Assembly: GCA_022841745.1 (NCBI GenBank)
Contig: JALHQW010000005.1
Coordinates: 62,001-126,000, forward strand
Direction: 5' to 3'
From: Saprospiraceae bacterium
Lineage (GTDB): Bacteria > Bacteroidota > Bacteroidia > Chitinophagales > Saprospiraceae
Length of the DNA stretch: 64,000 nt
Under the pieces are notes generated by a model, which was not told where the DNA came from, searched no databases, and worked only from the letters and a program-made list of their open reading frames with translations. Shown in pieces: positions 55,001 through 62,339 of the stretch (positions are counted from its first letter, which is position 1; each line of letters starts with the position of its first letter). A program made the translations under genes and the position numbers.

Positions 55001-57243
55001 GTGTAGCTTTTTAAGTCATAAAAACCCGTTCCTACTATGTAATTGGTGCTGGTAAGCGTCCCTTGTACCCGCAGTGTGGCGGAAGCCCCATCGTCGGAGC
55101 CGATGTGCAGCCAAATCGTGTCGCCCACCGGCACGTCGTAGCCGAGGTTGAGCACGAGGTAGTCGGCATCGTTGTCGAGTTTGGCATAATAGGAGTTGCT
55201 GCCACTAACCAATACAGGGGCACCTAGCGCCTCTAATGGGTTACCTATCGAGTTTTGCGCAAGCACTGTCGTTGCGTTGCCTTGTGCAGCGATACCGTGA
55301 TATTGGTTGGGGTAACAGCCGTTGGCATCCGACCAGTCCACGGTGATGAAGATGGTGGCGGTATCGCACAACGGGCCACCCTTGGCAGGTGGGGTGTTGT
55401 CACAAATCTGGTAATTGATTTGGTCAATGCCTGTAAAGTCGAAGTCCGGTGTGTAGGTAACCTGCCCGTTTCCGTTGTTGACGAAAACGCCATTTCCAGT
55501 GTTGGTCGAGCCAAGCAACGTCAAAACCAATGGGTCCATGTTGGGGTCGCTGTCGTTGGCCAGTGCGTTCACGGTAACAGGCATGCCGGGCAGTGTTTCT
55601 TCGTAGTCATCTACCGCAACTGGTGGCAGGGGCCTTGGCCGCATGGTAATAAAAACGTTCTGGAACCCAACCCGTGTGCCGCAATCGTCGGTGACCATGA
55701 CCTTGATATAGCATTCCTGAGGAGAAAGGACATTGGGTGGGGTATAGGTCGTGTTGGCGGAGAACGGGTTGGAAAATGAGCCACCACAGTCAGTTTCCCA
55801 ATGGAAATGGTAAAGCCCGCTGCCGCCGCTGGCGCTTGCCGTCAGCGGATAGGTTGTACCGGATTCCATGATGTCCGGGATAGTGGCAGTTGCGTGGATG
55901 GCTTTTTGGCCTACGGCCAAAAAGCTGAAGTTGAAAAATGCCCGCTGGGAGGCGATGTTCTCAGGGTTGTCGTCCCGGTCTTGCCGATGCCCGGTTTGGT
56001 ACATGATATAGCCCCTTGAAGCATCTCCAAATGCTGGGCCGAAAGCCAGTTTGGCAGCCTTGCCGGGCGAAAGGGAAGGCACTTCCGGGTGGTCGGCGTC
56101 CCAAACCCCAACGAAGGTGGTGGGCCTCCAGCCATTGGTCGGCAAATAAATCTGTTCTGCGCCGTTCTCCTGTGCACCGTCCAATGTTCCGAGGAACTGC
56201 ATGATGGGGTGCGTTGGGAAATCATAGCTGTACGGCAGCGTTCCGTCATCGTGGTCGCCCGCCTCAACGGCAGGGGTGGTTGCCGGGGCTACCGGGTTGA
56301 GCATGAGGAAGTTGAGCCGTTGAGCCGTGTTGGCAGGATTGACGATGTTCTCCACCGAGCTTCCCGCCTTGCAGCCTGCCCATAGCGAGCCGGCGCAGCC
56401 GCCCTGTGCAGGGCTGGCGTTCCAGCTCAGCAGCCGGTTGTGGGTAGCCCACTCTGGCTCAGAGTGCGGCATCAGGAACACGTCGGTACAGCAGTCGAGG
56501 TCTTGGGGCAGGGTCCAGTTGTACGCCGTTTCGGGTATCCCAGCACGGTCGAGATAGGCTTGTGCGATTTGGCCGTTGTTCGAGTTCAGCGTCCAGTTCA
56601 TGGAGTAGTTGAGCACCCGGTTCACTGGCACGGTGACTTCCGAAGTGGTGGTGACACCCACCACGCCCTGCGCCTGCCAGGAGGCAATAAGCGCATCTAC
56701 CTCCGGGGTACGGTATTCCGATGAAATGATAAATGGCCCCCCTTTGTAGTCAACACCATTGTAGTTGAAGTCAATGCCGTCCTTGGGTTTGGTTGAATTG
56801 ATGGACCATACTATGGGTATGTTGTGCTCGTGCAGCAAGTGCCAAACGAGGCCATAAGGCTTGAGGGCATTGTTGGCAGTTTGGGGCTGAACACCCATGT
56901 TGATGATGAAGGAACCAACTGGCATGACCTGCATGATGTTCGCTCCACAGTCGGGGTCGTTGGCGTCCAACAGGCCGTCGCCATCGTCGTCAATGCCGTT
57001 GTTGCAGATTTCGGCGGCAAACACAAAAGAAGGTGGAGACGAAGGTGATTCACAAACTTCGGGGAGGTCGAGGTTGGCCATAAGAAGATCCCTAATATTT
57101 CCTTTTAATTTAAAGAAACATTGGGTAGCCATCCCTTTATCTGTTTGTTCAGAAGGCCGTTTTAGCAAACTACTCTCTTCAATATTGAAACTTTGGAGAA
57201 GTAAGGACAAGGTAAGAATTAGGGTGTAAGAAAATTTGCTCAT
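46087..57243 (-). CDS. Giant 3718-aa surface protein with dockerin-like C-terminus
   Basis: Signal sequence near the start is weak ('SYTILTLSLLLQSFN'). Modules: 'CNNGIDDDGDG' (about 78-95); an N-terminal domain (about 95-440, 'YGLVWHLLHEHNIPIVWSIN') of unknown type; an Ig-like part; about six cadherin-like/Big_9 repeats ('VNALANDSDP', 'FTGIDQINYQICD'); SdrD B-like (1168-1238); a DNRLRE-like part (1400-1580); DUF11 (1930-2040); then PKD/Ig-like repeats, HYR, three H-lectin-like repeats (about 2775-3090), 'VTICHHPG', a beta-helix-like region, a repetitive GNNGNTG linker, and a C-terminal module identical over about 205 residues (one change) to the 3011-aa protein. No T9SS type A/B domain. Probably an adhesin-like exported protein. 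Confidence 0.9.
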   Translation of the reverse strand: MSKFSYTLILTLSLLLQSFNIEESSLLKRPSEQTDKGMATQCFFKLKGNIRDLLMANLDLPEVCESPSSPPSFVFAAEICNNGIDDDGDGLLDANDPDCGANIMQVMPVGSFIINMGVQPQTANNALKPYGLVWHLLHEHNIPIVWSINSTKPKDGIDFNYNGVDYKGGPFIISSEYRTPEVDALIASWQAQGVVGVTTTSEVTVPVNRVLNYSMNWTLNSNNGQIAQAYLDRAGIPETAYNWTLPQDLDCCTDVFLMPHSEPEWATHNRLLSWNASPAQGGCAGSLWAGCKAGSSVENIVNPANTAQRLNFLMLNPVAPATTPAVEAGDHDDGTLPYSYDFPTHPIMQFLGTLDGAQENGAEQIYLPTNGWRPTTFVGVWDADHPEVPSLSPGKAAKLAFGPAFGDASRGYIMYQTGHRQDRDDNPENIASQRAFFNFSFLAVGQKAIHATATIPDIMESGTTYPLTASASGGSGLYHFHWETDCGGSFSNPFSANTTYTPPNVLSPQECYIKVMVTDDCGTRVGFQNVFITMRPRPLPPVAVDDYEETLPGMPVTVNALANDSDPNMDPLVLTLLGSTNTGNGVFVNNGNGQVTYTPDFDFTGIDQINYQICDNTPPAKGGPLCDTATIFITVDWSDANGCYPNQYHGIAAQGNATTVLAQNSIGNPLEALGAPVLVSGSNSYYAKLDNDADYLVLNLGYDVPVGDTIWLHIGSDDGASATLRVQGTLTSTNYIVGTGFYDLKSYTTIKDLNDAAPQEDVVAYVPVTGAVRRLRFTRATGANKPCVNGVRYVDSGCLSAVPVANDDAVTICEDHSTYIDVLFNDNDPQDLPLTLTILTQPQHGEISLQDNKTFKYQPDHDYSGTDNFNYQICNPKGLCDQAVVSINITDDGCLVGQTTQFGGSSHSVADNFPTNAYTNNNGSQNWSTIWTEEGDDGLAGSGNIKATGGLVECAVDGSFAIYRGANLSNTNSAILSFTVNGHSLNGDDVYAVEFSNNGGTSYSILKLFNVSSPASSTESFDLKASFGTLGSNARVRFRRYSGSGGEKFKFDNVQIQYELAGCFGPCVPIPTYPPDAISDYGLTYVNTPITIAVQSNDTDPSNLGLTTFLGVSNPPDNGSIALVDKQIKYTPNTGFIGQDVFNYKICNPYGCDSALVTVDVLCVDPDDGRAIQGSVFYDLNLNGALNNGENGVGNIRVRLFKDLNANGAVDPGESKLDSALTDSQGNYAFHMVNGGVSNSSTGTNYAIAATGAVDAGFPITNATGAPDNGFVKLNSGKYVILEFANTIPTGTRAAIYLASDRDGGKATISSSPDGITFSNHEVWTAVYSHDPGNPPPATAIESFSHKVTAAAGAKFIKIEHTGSNIYVDAASWKPTTSTGGISTISFNRTIAVSSDDAEEEGPDGSYLGPGGMNINSTDLEMSQDLESPSSGNQKIGLRFKTINVPPGATIEEATLIFSAVQADSPNSNNGTTALTIKGQATDNAPTFTTSVNNISNRALTTASTLWNPSAWLPNKTYSSPDIKSVVQEIVNRPGWADGNSMVFVISGSGSRSADSYNGSPSGAPVLNITYTTGSGADNGHFVLQLSPASFPPNSTLTTDNIETAVVLNNGDVDCANNFGLINHLPPIALPDTAYVDAGTSVIIHNTANDHDPEGTPLTMTFLTNPPSGTAVNLGNGTLKFTPNNGFTGWQTFLYKVCDQGTPSLCDTSTVSVFVAPFVNNRPVAQDDYDTTMVNLHVETDVLDNDFDQENDNLTTTLTPGIQQPANGTVSVVNGKIVEYDPNPGFTGNDQYQYIVCDNRSPSLCDTARVFIHVKNQPPDARWDYAETQMNVAKTIPVLVNDIEPDGHSIILMSAGTNATPTNGLTAKGGTVSVSTNGTAGNYADDFINYTPPVGFVGLDTFLYRVRDSGTPNMYDITYVEIRVSGLIDLELTKTVNPASAQIGQNVTFTLSLLNKGPAPATTVLIADRLTPSYQYISDNGAGAFDPVSGIWYVPTIAVNQTRTLTITAKILNNAQLKNITEVYAADQVDVDSRPNNDDGDQSEDDEDAATPTLVEICTNSADDDGDGLVDCADPQCSLSLLANAGPDVSICAGGSATLTASASGGAAPITFTWSNGLGNGASKSVTPVGTTTYTVTATSSNGCTATDQVVVTVVSDPAITAQPTSATFCSNSTHTLTVTATGGTPVLAYQWEVSPNGTGAWSAISGATSSSYATPVLSSTSYYRVVVSATGNGCGSVTSSVATLTVGTATANAGSDVTICSGTTTTLTATGGTTYSWSNGLGSGASKTVTPASTTIYTVTVTNASGCTATDQVVVNVNASPSASAGSNVTVCSGTSVNLAAAASGGVSPYTYNWNNGLGAGANKTVSPTVTTIYSVTVTGANSCTSVAQVTVNINAIPTANAGPDATICQGQSTSLTATGIGAPAPFSFAWSNGYSGGSQTVTPGSTTTYTVTVTSSNGCVGTDQKVVTVQVCTENCNNNLDDDGDGLADCADSDCGPSANAGTDLSICLGNSAFLNVGVTGGSSPYTYAWSNGLGTGASKTVLPLVTTTYSVTVTSASGCTSTDQVVVTVTTCSENCTNGIDDDGDGLVDCLDPNCAGITAPVLLPDNYTTCPGMTYSNRVTYNDNNLNNPLFTIATNPTHGTVTIDWTGKFVYVPNGFDCVTDQFAYQVCNQSTGCCATANVTIVLGDNTAPQLLNVPADLTISCDDAIPVAPAVTGFDQCPGIYMDFAETTTQNYVGACGSYTITRTWTATDFCGNTATDNQLVTVVDLTKPELFKVHTMSDGSKMVAGVAQRVTHGWKYVRFPITFKAMPVVLANPTSNNDAAPVVVQLRNLSLQGFEVRLREEEAADGAHGNENVSWVAVEPGLSATGLKWEAGTLANVDHLGDTIVFRQAYGAAPIFLPSIITNAQTDPATIRLTQLDNQKALFFEQEETSADAEVIRLNETVGYLAMESGQLMVDEDGTVVGEAGKLSVTPAWATVNLSKTYTKPVVIIGGVTNSEGQPVTLRVRNVTSRKFEVRLQEWGYLDGAHAPENISWMVVEGSVPGERDYYCEGRANGLIPNVNIMALDNCDDLVEFAHDQSSSMNVAGMMSNHSWTAMDDCGNTSLVVRMDTCLVAALRLKANLSGAYLNNAGTNMMRDDLRKGEYIPIVEPFSNMPSYPHVANVHPKVTICHHPGQADQVEMQVEATELQAYLADGDEVGSCGLPPATLPPAAAAATFRTKADGNWGDPTTWVGGNVPSNLANLSNMTISIEHKVTLPNDDISLKNNAIVYITNGGLSLPNGFLRLQNAQIHARNSTIDVKKEFSPWTGTCRIDIRDSKIKVGGDFTNESGTRRLENVCLEVGGDFTCGFSVSRDTLVNLTATVTRMFRIYSSARMHLDNAKFRVINGNFLVESGCALSGKGLTMLLENGTIVNSGTWTANIDQYCVAGVFTPNFLGTFPAVEDCANLTDYFLSCDPDNILAGTGGTGGTGNTGNNGNTGNNGNTGNNGNNGNGPVAGSEGVCDPTMLEEEGVHAVVDWMLLELRDKDNAALIKGYATVLLKRDGSIVSEKGEPVISFKNLPQGDYFVSIRHRNHLGQMTLNPVFLSILNPPLVDFTDPGLALAGGGASGRVLGGKRFLWGGDLNGDGKVIFQGPNNDVFRLFSRILGEADNLDNLANFIVPGYEHADFNLDGKVIFQGPYNDRSPLLYNSILVHPGNNTLLANYIVLDFIP
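46094..50775 (-). repeat. Long duplicated segment, copy 2
   Basis: Counterpart of 33848-38505 (see there). The two copies lie 12.2 kb apart in the same orientation, with a single difference over 46094-46742. Confidence 0.9.
46747..46842 (-). repeat. Gly/Asn/Thr linker microsatellite
   Basis: Encodes GTGGTGGTGNTGNNGNTG-like repeats, 12- to 18-bp DNA units (TGCCATTGTTGCCAGTGT). Its length and sequence differ from the counterpart at 34501-34563, marking the edge of the conserved tract. Confidence 0.75.
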
Positions 57244-57638
57244 CGTTTAGTGTTTGACCAAAAAAGGTCTCGTTGTGTTTAGTGTTTGCCGTTTACTAAC
57301 AGCGAAGAGTATTGAGTGTGTCTATTATCAAAAAAGGCCATCATCTGAAACTCAGATGAAATTGTTCCACGTTAACACAAATCGTATAATCATCCAAACC
57401 CAGTGTAAACAGGTCATGGTTACGACGGTACGTGGATTTTTTTTTATTGAGGGAGAAACCTTGAGGAGGGATTTATCAATGACAAGTTCACTTGAACAGT
57501 CATTCTATTTGTCGGAGCAGTTTTGCCGACAATAATCTTGCCAATACGACAAGCTTATTCAATTCAGGTATTTTTACTTAAGAGCATCATGGTAGATGTT
57601 TTGGATTTAACAATCAAGTTGAAACCTGTTTCATACGA
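57244..57638. other. 395-bp intergenic region
   Basis: Contains the leader of the 3718-aa gene (AAACACTAAACGATG and repeated GTGTTTAGTGTTTG on the plus strand) and a weak 7-bp hairpin (57509-57532). A 93-aa plus-strand frame spans most of it but has no recognisable features, so it was not called. Confidence 0.4.
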
Positions 57639-60600
57639 CTATTGTCTTCGCATTATTTTCAAAATGTGCTGTGTTTCCCCATCCAACAATTGAAGAAAAT
57701 AGTAACCGTACCCATTCACTTCATCAAGGTTGATTTTTTCAACTCTATGACCAGGCTGACCTTGTGGCAACATCTTTTTGGACAAGACTCTTCCCATGGC
57801 ATCATGTATCAGCACTACAGGAGCATCGGTAGTGGTTTGTTCAAACTCGATGGTCAGGTCGTTGGTAAATGGATTTGGGTATGCCAGTATTTGTTGTGGC
57901 TGGGTCGTTTCAGTTGCTTGCTCCTCATTTGCAATTGCCTCCCGGCCATCCGTCTCATCTGACGTCAATGCAGGGGCAGTACCAATGACAATATAGCAAA
58001 CCTGGTCAGTGGTATGGGTCCTTTCCGTGTCCAAGATATTGTCTTCCAAGGCCCAGGTTTTGAGGGATGTTGTGGTCAATGGCGCACTGGTAGCCAGTAC
58101 AGCCCAAGAGCCTTCCGTTGCATCGTGCCCAGCCGAGCTGACGGCTACTCCCTCAACTGCGCCAAACCCAGTCAAAGCATAGGAATAGCCAGCCGCATTG
58201 TCAGTGATACCCATAACGGCATCGGCACCAATGGCCGCAGCATATCTTTTGCCGTTGATGGAGCCAGTACCGCTTTCGAAGACCATATAGCCCAATGTCT
58301 CATCGGCACGGGTGAGGTTCACGTTGTCCTCGCCGATGTGCTTGCCGATGGAAGTGGCAGATGCAGTAGCCGGGTTGGCCATTCCTGCGTTTTTGGAACT
58401 CCAGAAAACCGACCAATTGGGGTCGTTGTACGTCATCACTTGGCCTACGATAACTGGAGTAGTGTAAGTGTTGCTATGCGTTTTAGGTTCATACACCCAA
58501 GTGGAAGTAGAGGAACTGTACCTTGAGGTCTTGTTGGAAAGGTGTTTCTTAGCCTCAAATTTGATTCCATTTGCTGCCAAGGTATAGGTACCCTCCTCTG
58601 CCACCATGTAATAAACAGTAGCGGTACCAGTAGCCCCGGTCGCATTGCCCGCAACTTGAAGTTTCACCTGGAAGCTGTTGCCGGTGGCATTCTGTACCCG
58701 TGTGACAATGGAAAGGCTTGCATTGCTGGATACTACTACACTCGCCACCACTACCATGCTGGTATAGGAATTGTTCAAGGTCACCGTTTGCCATTGTTCG
58801 GAAACGTTGGTGAGTGTGCCGTACTCGAACTTGGGATTGAAAGCCAGCGTAGTGAAGGTGCGGCTTGCGGAGTAAGCACCTACACCACAACTATTCACTG
58901 CACGTACCCGCCAATAAAGCAAGGTGCTGGCAGGGAGCGGGGTGCTTGTATAGTTCAAGGTTGTGATGCTCGTGGCATTCACAATTGGGGTTGTGAAGGC
59001 GGTATTGTTGGCAATTTGAACTTCGTAGGAAGTTGCCCCTGTGACTGCCGTCCAGCTCAAAACAGGTGTCAAAGAAGCACCTGTGATGCCTGTGGCGGGT
59101 GCTGATAGCACGGCCTGAACAGGTGTCGTAACAACGGACAGCACCGCCACTTTGGTCCTGGTGCCAGTGGAGCCTACACCTGATATGCTGAGGTTATAAT
59201 TGCCAGCAGTTGTAGCGGTTGTAGCGTTCAGCGTCAGTATGGCGCTTCCAGGCACAGCCACTGTGGTTGTTGAAAAACTGGCCGTTACGCCAGATGGTAG
59301 TCCCGTGACAGAGAGGGTGACGTTGCCACTGAAGTTGACAATTTTACCAACATTGACAGTAATAGTTGTGCTGCCACCTTTACAAATTGCTTGGGGGCTT
59401 GGCGTCGCATCCACTGTAAAGTCGTTGACAATAAGTGTCTTGAAATTGAAGGTGGCAGCGTAAATGCCTATACCACAATTATTGACAGCCCTCACTCGCC
59501 AATAGTACGTTACGTTGTCGGGCAAAGCTGGCGCAACAACGTAGCTGGTGGTCGTGACGCCTGTCACGTTGACGGCTAATGGGCTGGTGAAAGTGCTGGT
59601 AGTGGCAACCTGTACTTCGTAGGAGGTAGCTCCCGAAACGGCAGTCCAGCTCAATGTTGGGGTTACAGAAACATTCGTGGCCCCAGTGGCTGGAGCAGAT
59701 AGTACAACTTGGGCCGATGTCGTAATCACGGAAATAGCCGTCACTTTCGTCCTGGTACCCGGAGTGCCGACACCGGAGATGGTAAGGCTGTAACTGCCAA
59801 CTGTGGTGCTGGTTGTTGTATTCAATATCAAGGAAGCACTCCCTGGTGCAGTCACTGTACTCGGGGAAAAGCTGGCGGTGACGCCAGAAGGCAATCCCGT
59901 GATGGAGAGCGCAACGCTCCCAGTGAAATTTGAAATGGAGCCAATGTTCACAGTGATAGTCGAGCCGGTGCCCTTGCAAATGGTCTGCAGACTGGGTGTG
60001 GCATCCACCGTAAAATCGGGAGGAGGTGGAACTATGGTGAAATTAGTATTGGAGATGTCGTAGAAGATTTTTCCACTTCCACGCACCATGATTCTTGCTT
60101 GGGTGGTTTGGTTGTTGGGAATGGTGACCGCCTGTGTACCATCGTTAGGTGTCGCACTGAGCAGGGTGATGGGATATGTGAGGCCGCCATCAATTGACAG
60201 TAAAATATCCACATTGGCGGCACTAACGGGGGTGGCAGTCGTGTTGGCCACGTCCCAAGTGACGGTCTGCGAAGAAAGTGCCGGCCAGCTTACCGCCGTG
60301 TTGGGCACCGTCACCACAAAAGGTCCGGAACTGGCCACTGTCACTATAATGTCATCTTCTTTGGTACAGCCACCGCCTATATGGTTATCCCTGACAGTTA
60401 GGCGGAAATTGAGCGTCCTTGCCACGCTGGGCAGTACCTCCCAAGTGGGGGTGGTATTATTTATAACGGCTGGTAAATTTGGGAAATAGCGGACAGGTGA
60501 AGTCGTCGGAGACATTGACCTGAAAGTCGGGCCAACGGTGCTGGTGGAGACCGGCGGCTGGGTTGCTGCGGCGTAGTCCATTTGCTCCCAGCAATAAGTC

Positions 60601-61970
60601 AAAACATCGGCTGAATTGGGGTCGGCTCCGTTTCCGGTGAGGAAGAAAGGAGTGGACTTTGGAATCGCATAGTCCGCAATTGCGGTAAAAGTCGGGGAGC
60701 TATTAATGGTCGTAAGTGTTGCACATGCATTGCCCGACCCAGTCCCTGAGACGTGCGCCATAATCTCTTGTATGCTGATGGCGTGGAAATAGGCATCACT
60801 GTGCGCTTGCACGTTCGGGGCGCAAATGCCTGCGTACCCCATGATGGTGGAACCGCTCCCTGGCTCCATCGCCGTGTTGGAAAAGACGCTGCACGGGTTG
60901 TTCTGGGTATGGTTTGCACCGAATTGGTGGCCCATTTCGTGGCATACATAATCAACGTCAAAAGGGTCTCCTACCGGACTGGTAGTGCCCGTGACGCCAC
61001 CGGCTTTATAGGTAGCGTTGCAAATGCATTTTACATAAGCCAAGCCGCCGCCGCCTGTCGAAAACACGTGGCCAATGTCGTAATTCGCTGAACCGATGAC
61101 ATTGTCGCAAGTGGTCCTGTTTTGTGAAAGCATCGCCACCGCATCGGTATTGGAATATGGGTCCGTGCTGGCATTGGTGTAAACTAGCAGGTTGTTATTT
61201 GCAACCAATTGCATGGTTACGGAAAGGTCTCTTTCGTACACGCCATTTACCCTGGTCATGGTGGTGTTCATAGCAGCCAAGGCTTGAGAAACCGAACCAC
61301 CGTGGAAGGCAGCATATTCGCCCGTGCATGCCAAAGCCAATGAATAGGTGCGCAACTTACAGTCGCCAGCCTTTTCGTAGTCGGCATAGTCCAGTGGCTC
61401 ATTTTTGCCCTCATCGTGGCTCCCGTCGCACTTCCAGGGCTTGTCCACATAAAAGTCTTTTTTGAAATAAACAACATAGTGCTCATTGTCCTCCCGTGAA
61501 TAGGGGTCAATGAACACATGGCCAGTGGCCGCATTGAGCATCATAGCGTGGCAGCCCTGTGGCGTGAGGTCGAAGCGCAGATAGGCTGCCGGGTCTTCGA
61601 TGCCGTAACCAGCATAGGATTGGATTTCCGGATATTTTTTTGCCAAGTCGGGGTGCATAACAGGGGCTTTCACGATTTGGAACCGTTGGAAACTGCCATC
61701 CGGCATTGGCAAGGAAAGTTCGATTTTTTTGGTTTCTGCCTCGTCTGTTTGCCAAAGCGGCGCTTCTTTCAACAGGCTTTCCATGGCCGATAAATCGAGC
61801 CGTACAGTACGGTACTCGTTGGGCACAATAAGCCTTGTCAGGCTCTTTTGTGCAAATTGACCTTCAGCCTCGAAGGTCCAAGGATTGGACGGAGAAGGGT
61901 TTAAGGTCTGTGCAGAAGTCAAATTGCACATTGCCAACAATAAAACCAGTGTGGATAAAAGTGCTTTCAT
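57639..61970 (-). CDS. 1443-aa T9SS-exported metzincin protease
   Basis: Signal peptide (1-20, ending CNLTSAQ), a prodomain-like part (to about 215), then a reprolysin-type zinc peptidase. The motif HEMGHQFGANH (H344, E345, H348, H354) is the HExxHxxGxxH metzincin site, and 'TIMGYAGICAP' is the Met-turn. A domain with 'TVPNTAVSWPALSSQTVTWD' follows, then two rounds of an Ig-like unit ('PSGVTASFSPSTV') plus FN3-like unit ('VSGATSYEVQVA'). Next is an H-lectin-like pair (about 1055-1240) related to that of the giant proteins. The C-terminus (about 1370-1443, 'LAYPNPFTNDLTIEFEQTTT') is a type A T9SS sorting domain. It probably degrades extracellular protein. Leader TAAACAAACAAACACATG. Confidence 0.9.
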   Translation of the reverse strand: MKALLSTLVLLLAMCNLTSAQTLNPSPSNPWTFEAEGQFAQKSLTRLIVPNEYRTVRLDLSAMESLLKEAPLWQTDEAETKKIELSLPMPDGSFQRFQIVKAPVMHPDLAKKYPEIQSYAGYGIEDPAAYLRFDLTPQGCHAMMLNAATGHVFIDPYSREDNEHYVVYFKKDFYVDKPWKCDGSHDEGKNEPLDYADYEKAGDCKLRTYSLALACTGEYAAFHGGSVSQALAAMNTTMTRVNGVYERDLSVTMQLVANNNLLVYTNASTDPYSNTDAVAMLSQNRTTCDNVIGSANYDIGHVFSTGGGGLAYVKCICNATYKAGGVTGTTSPVGDPFDVDYVCHEMGHQFGANHTQNNPCSVFSNTAMEPGSGSTIMGYAGICAPNVQAHSDAYFHAISIQEIMAHVSGTGSGNACATLTTINSSPTFTAIADYAIPKSTPFFLTGNGADPNSADVLTYCWEQMDYAAATQPPVSTSTVGPTFRSMSPTTSPVRYFPNLPAVINNTTPTWEVLPSVARTLNFRLTVRDNHIGGGCTKEDDIIVTVASSGPFVVTVPNTAVSWPALSSQTVTWDVANTTATPVSAANVDILLSIDGGLTYPITLLSATPNDGTQAVTIPNNQTTQARIMVRGSGKIFYDISNTNFTIVPPPPDFTVDATPSLQTICKGTGSTITVNIGSISNFTGSVALSITGLPSGVTASFSPSTVTAPGSASLILNTTTSTTVGSYSLTISGVGTPGTRTKVTAISVITTSAQVVLSAPATGATNVSVTPTLSWTAVSGATSYEVQVATTSTFTSPLAVNVTGVTTTSYVVAPALPDNVTYYWRVRAVNNCGIGIYAATFNFKTLIVNDFTVDATPSPQAICKGGSTTITVNVGKIVNFSGNVTLSVTGLPSGVTASFSTTTVAVPGSAILTLNATTATTAGNYNLSISGVGSTGTRTKVAVLSVVTTPVQAVLSAPATGITGASLTPVLSWTAVTGATSYEVQIANNTAFTTPIVNATSITTLNYTSTPLPASTLLYWRVRAVNSCGVGAYSASRTFTTLAFNPKFEYGTLTNVSEQWQTVTLNNSYTSMVVVASVVVSSNASLSIVTRVQNATGNSFQVKLQVAGNATGATGTATVYYMVAEEGTYTLAANGIKFEAKKHLSNKTSRYSSSTSTWVYEPKTHSNTYTTPVIVGQVMTYNDPNWSVFWSSKNAGMANPATASATSIGKHIGEDNVNLTRADETLGYMVFESGTGSINGKRYAAAIGADAVMGITDNAAGYSYALTGFGAVEGVAVSSAGHDATEGSWAVLATSAPLTTTSLKTWALEDNILDTERTHTTDQVCYIVIGTAPALTSDETDGREAIANEEQATETTQPQQILAYPNPFTNDLTIEFEQTTTDAPVVLIHDAMGRVLSKKMLPQGQPGHRVEKINLDEVNGYGYYFLQLLDGETQHILKIMRRQ

Positions 61971-62339
61971 GTGTTTGTTTGTTTATCGTTCGTTTGCCCA
62001 GCCTCTCAGAATACATACTTCTGATACGTAACAGTACGCAACCAAAAAATGATAACAGGTAGTATGTCATTCAACAATCGCTGTTTCAAATTTTGAGTAA
62101 AACCAGTTTGTAAAATGAGAGGAAAAACTACTGGTTGGCTGATTTTAAAATAACGAATAAGAGCCAACGAAAACAAGGGAAGAACTTAACAAACCCAACA
62201 ACCATGCCAAGGTTCATTGGGGCAGTGTTAGGGAATTTGGACAATCACGGTATGCAGCAACCTCAACCTGAAAAAGTGAAAGCCCCGCCTGTGTTTGCAA
62301 CACAAGCAGGGCTTTCGCTTTCGTCAAGCATGATTTTAA
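61971..62339. other. 369-bp intergenic region
   Basis: It contains the terminator at 62271-62316 and the A-rich leader of the protease gene. No perfect TAnnTTTG box and no gene was found. Confidence 0.5.
62271..62316 (-). terminator. Rho-independent terminator of the last gene
   Basis: An 18-bp stem (62278-62316, GAAAGCCC..) with loop of 3 nt. Two positions are C-A mismatches in plus-strand RNA but G-U pairs in minus-strand RNA, and five T follow on that strand (62271-62275), so it acts on the minus strand. Confidence 0.88.

Noticed and set aside
57509-57532. Hairpin after the protease gene as a terminator
   Set aside because: The stem is only 7 bp with a 10-nt loop and there is no T-tract.
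57254-57535. 93-aa plus-strand frame in the gap before the protease gene
   Set aside because: It starts just opposite the giant gene start, has no domain, signal or promoter support.
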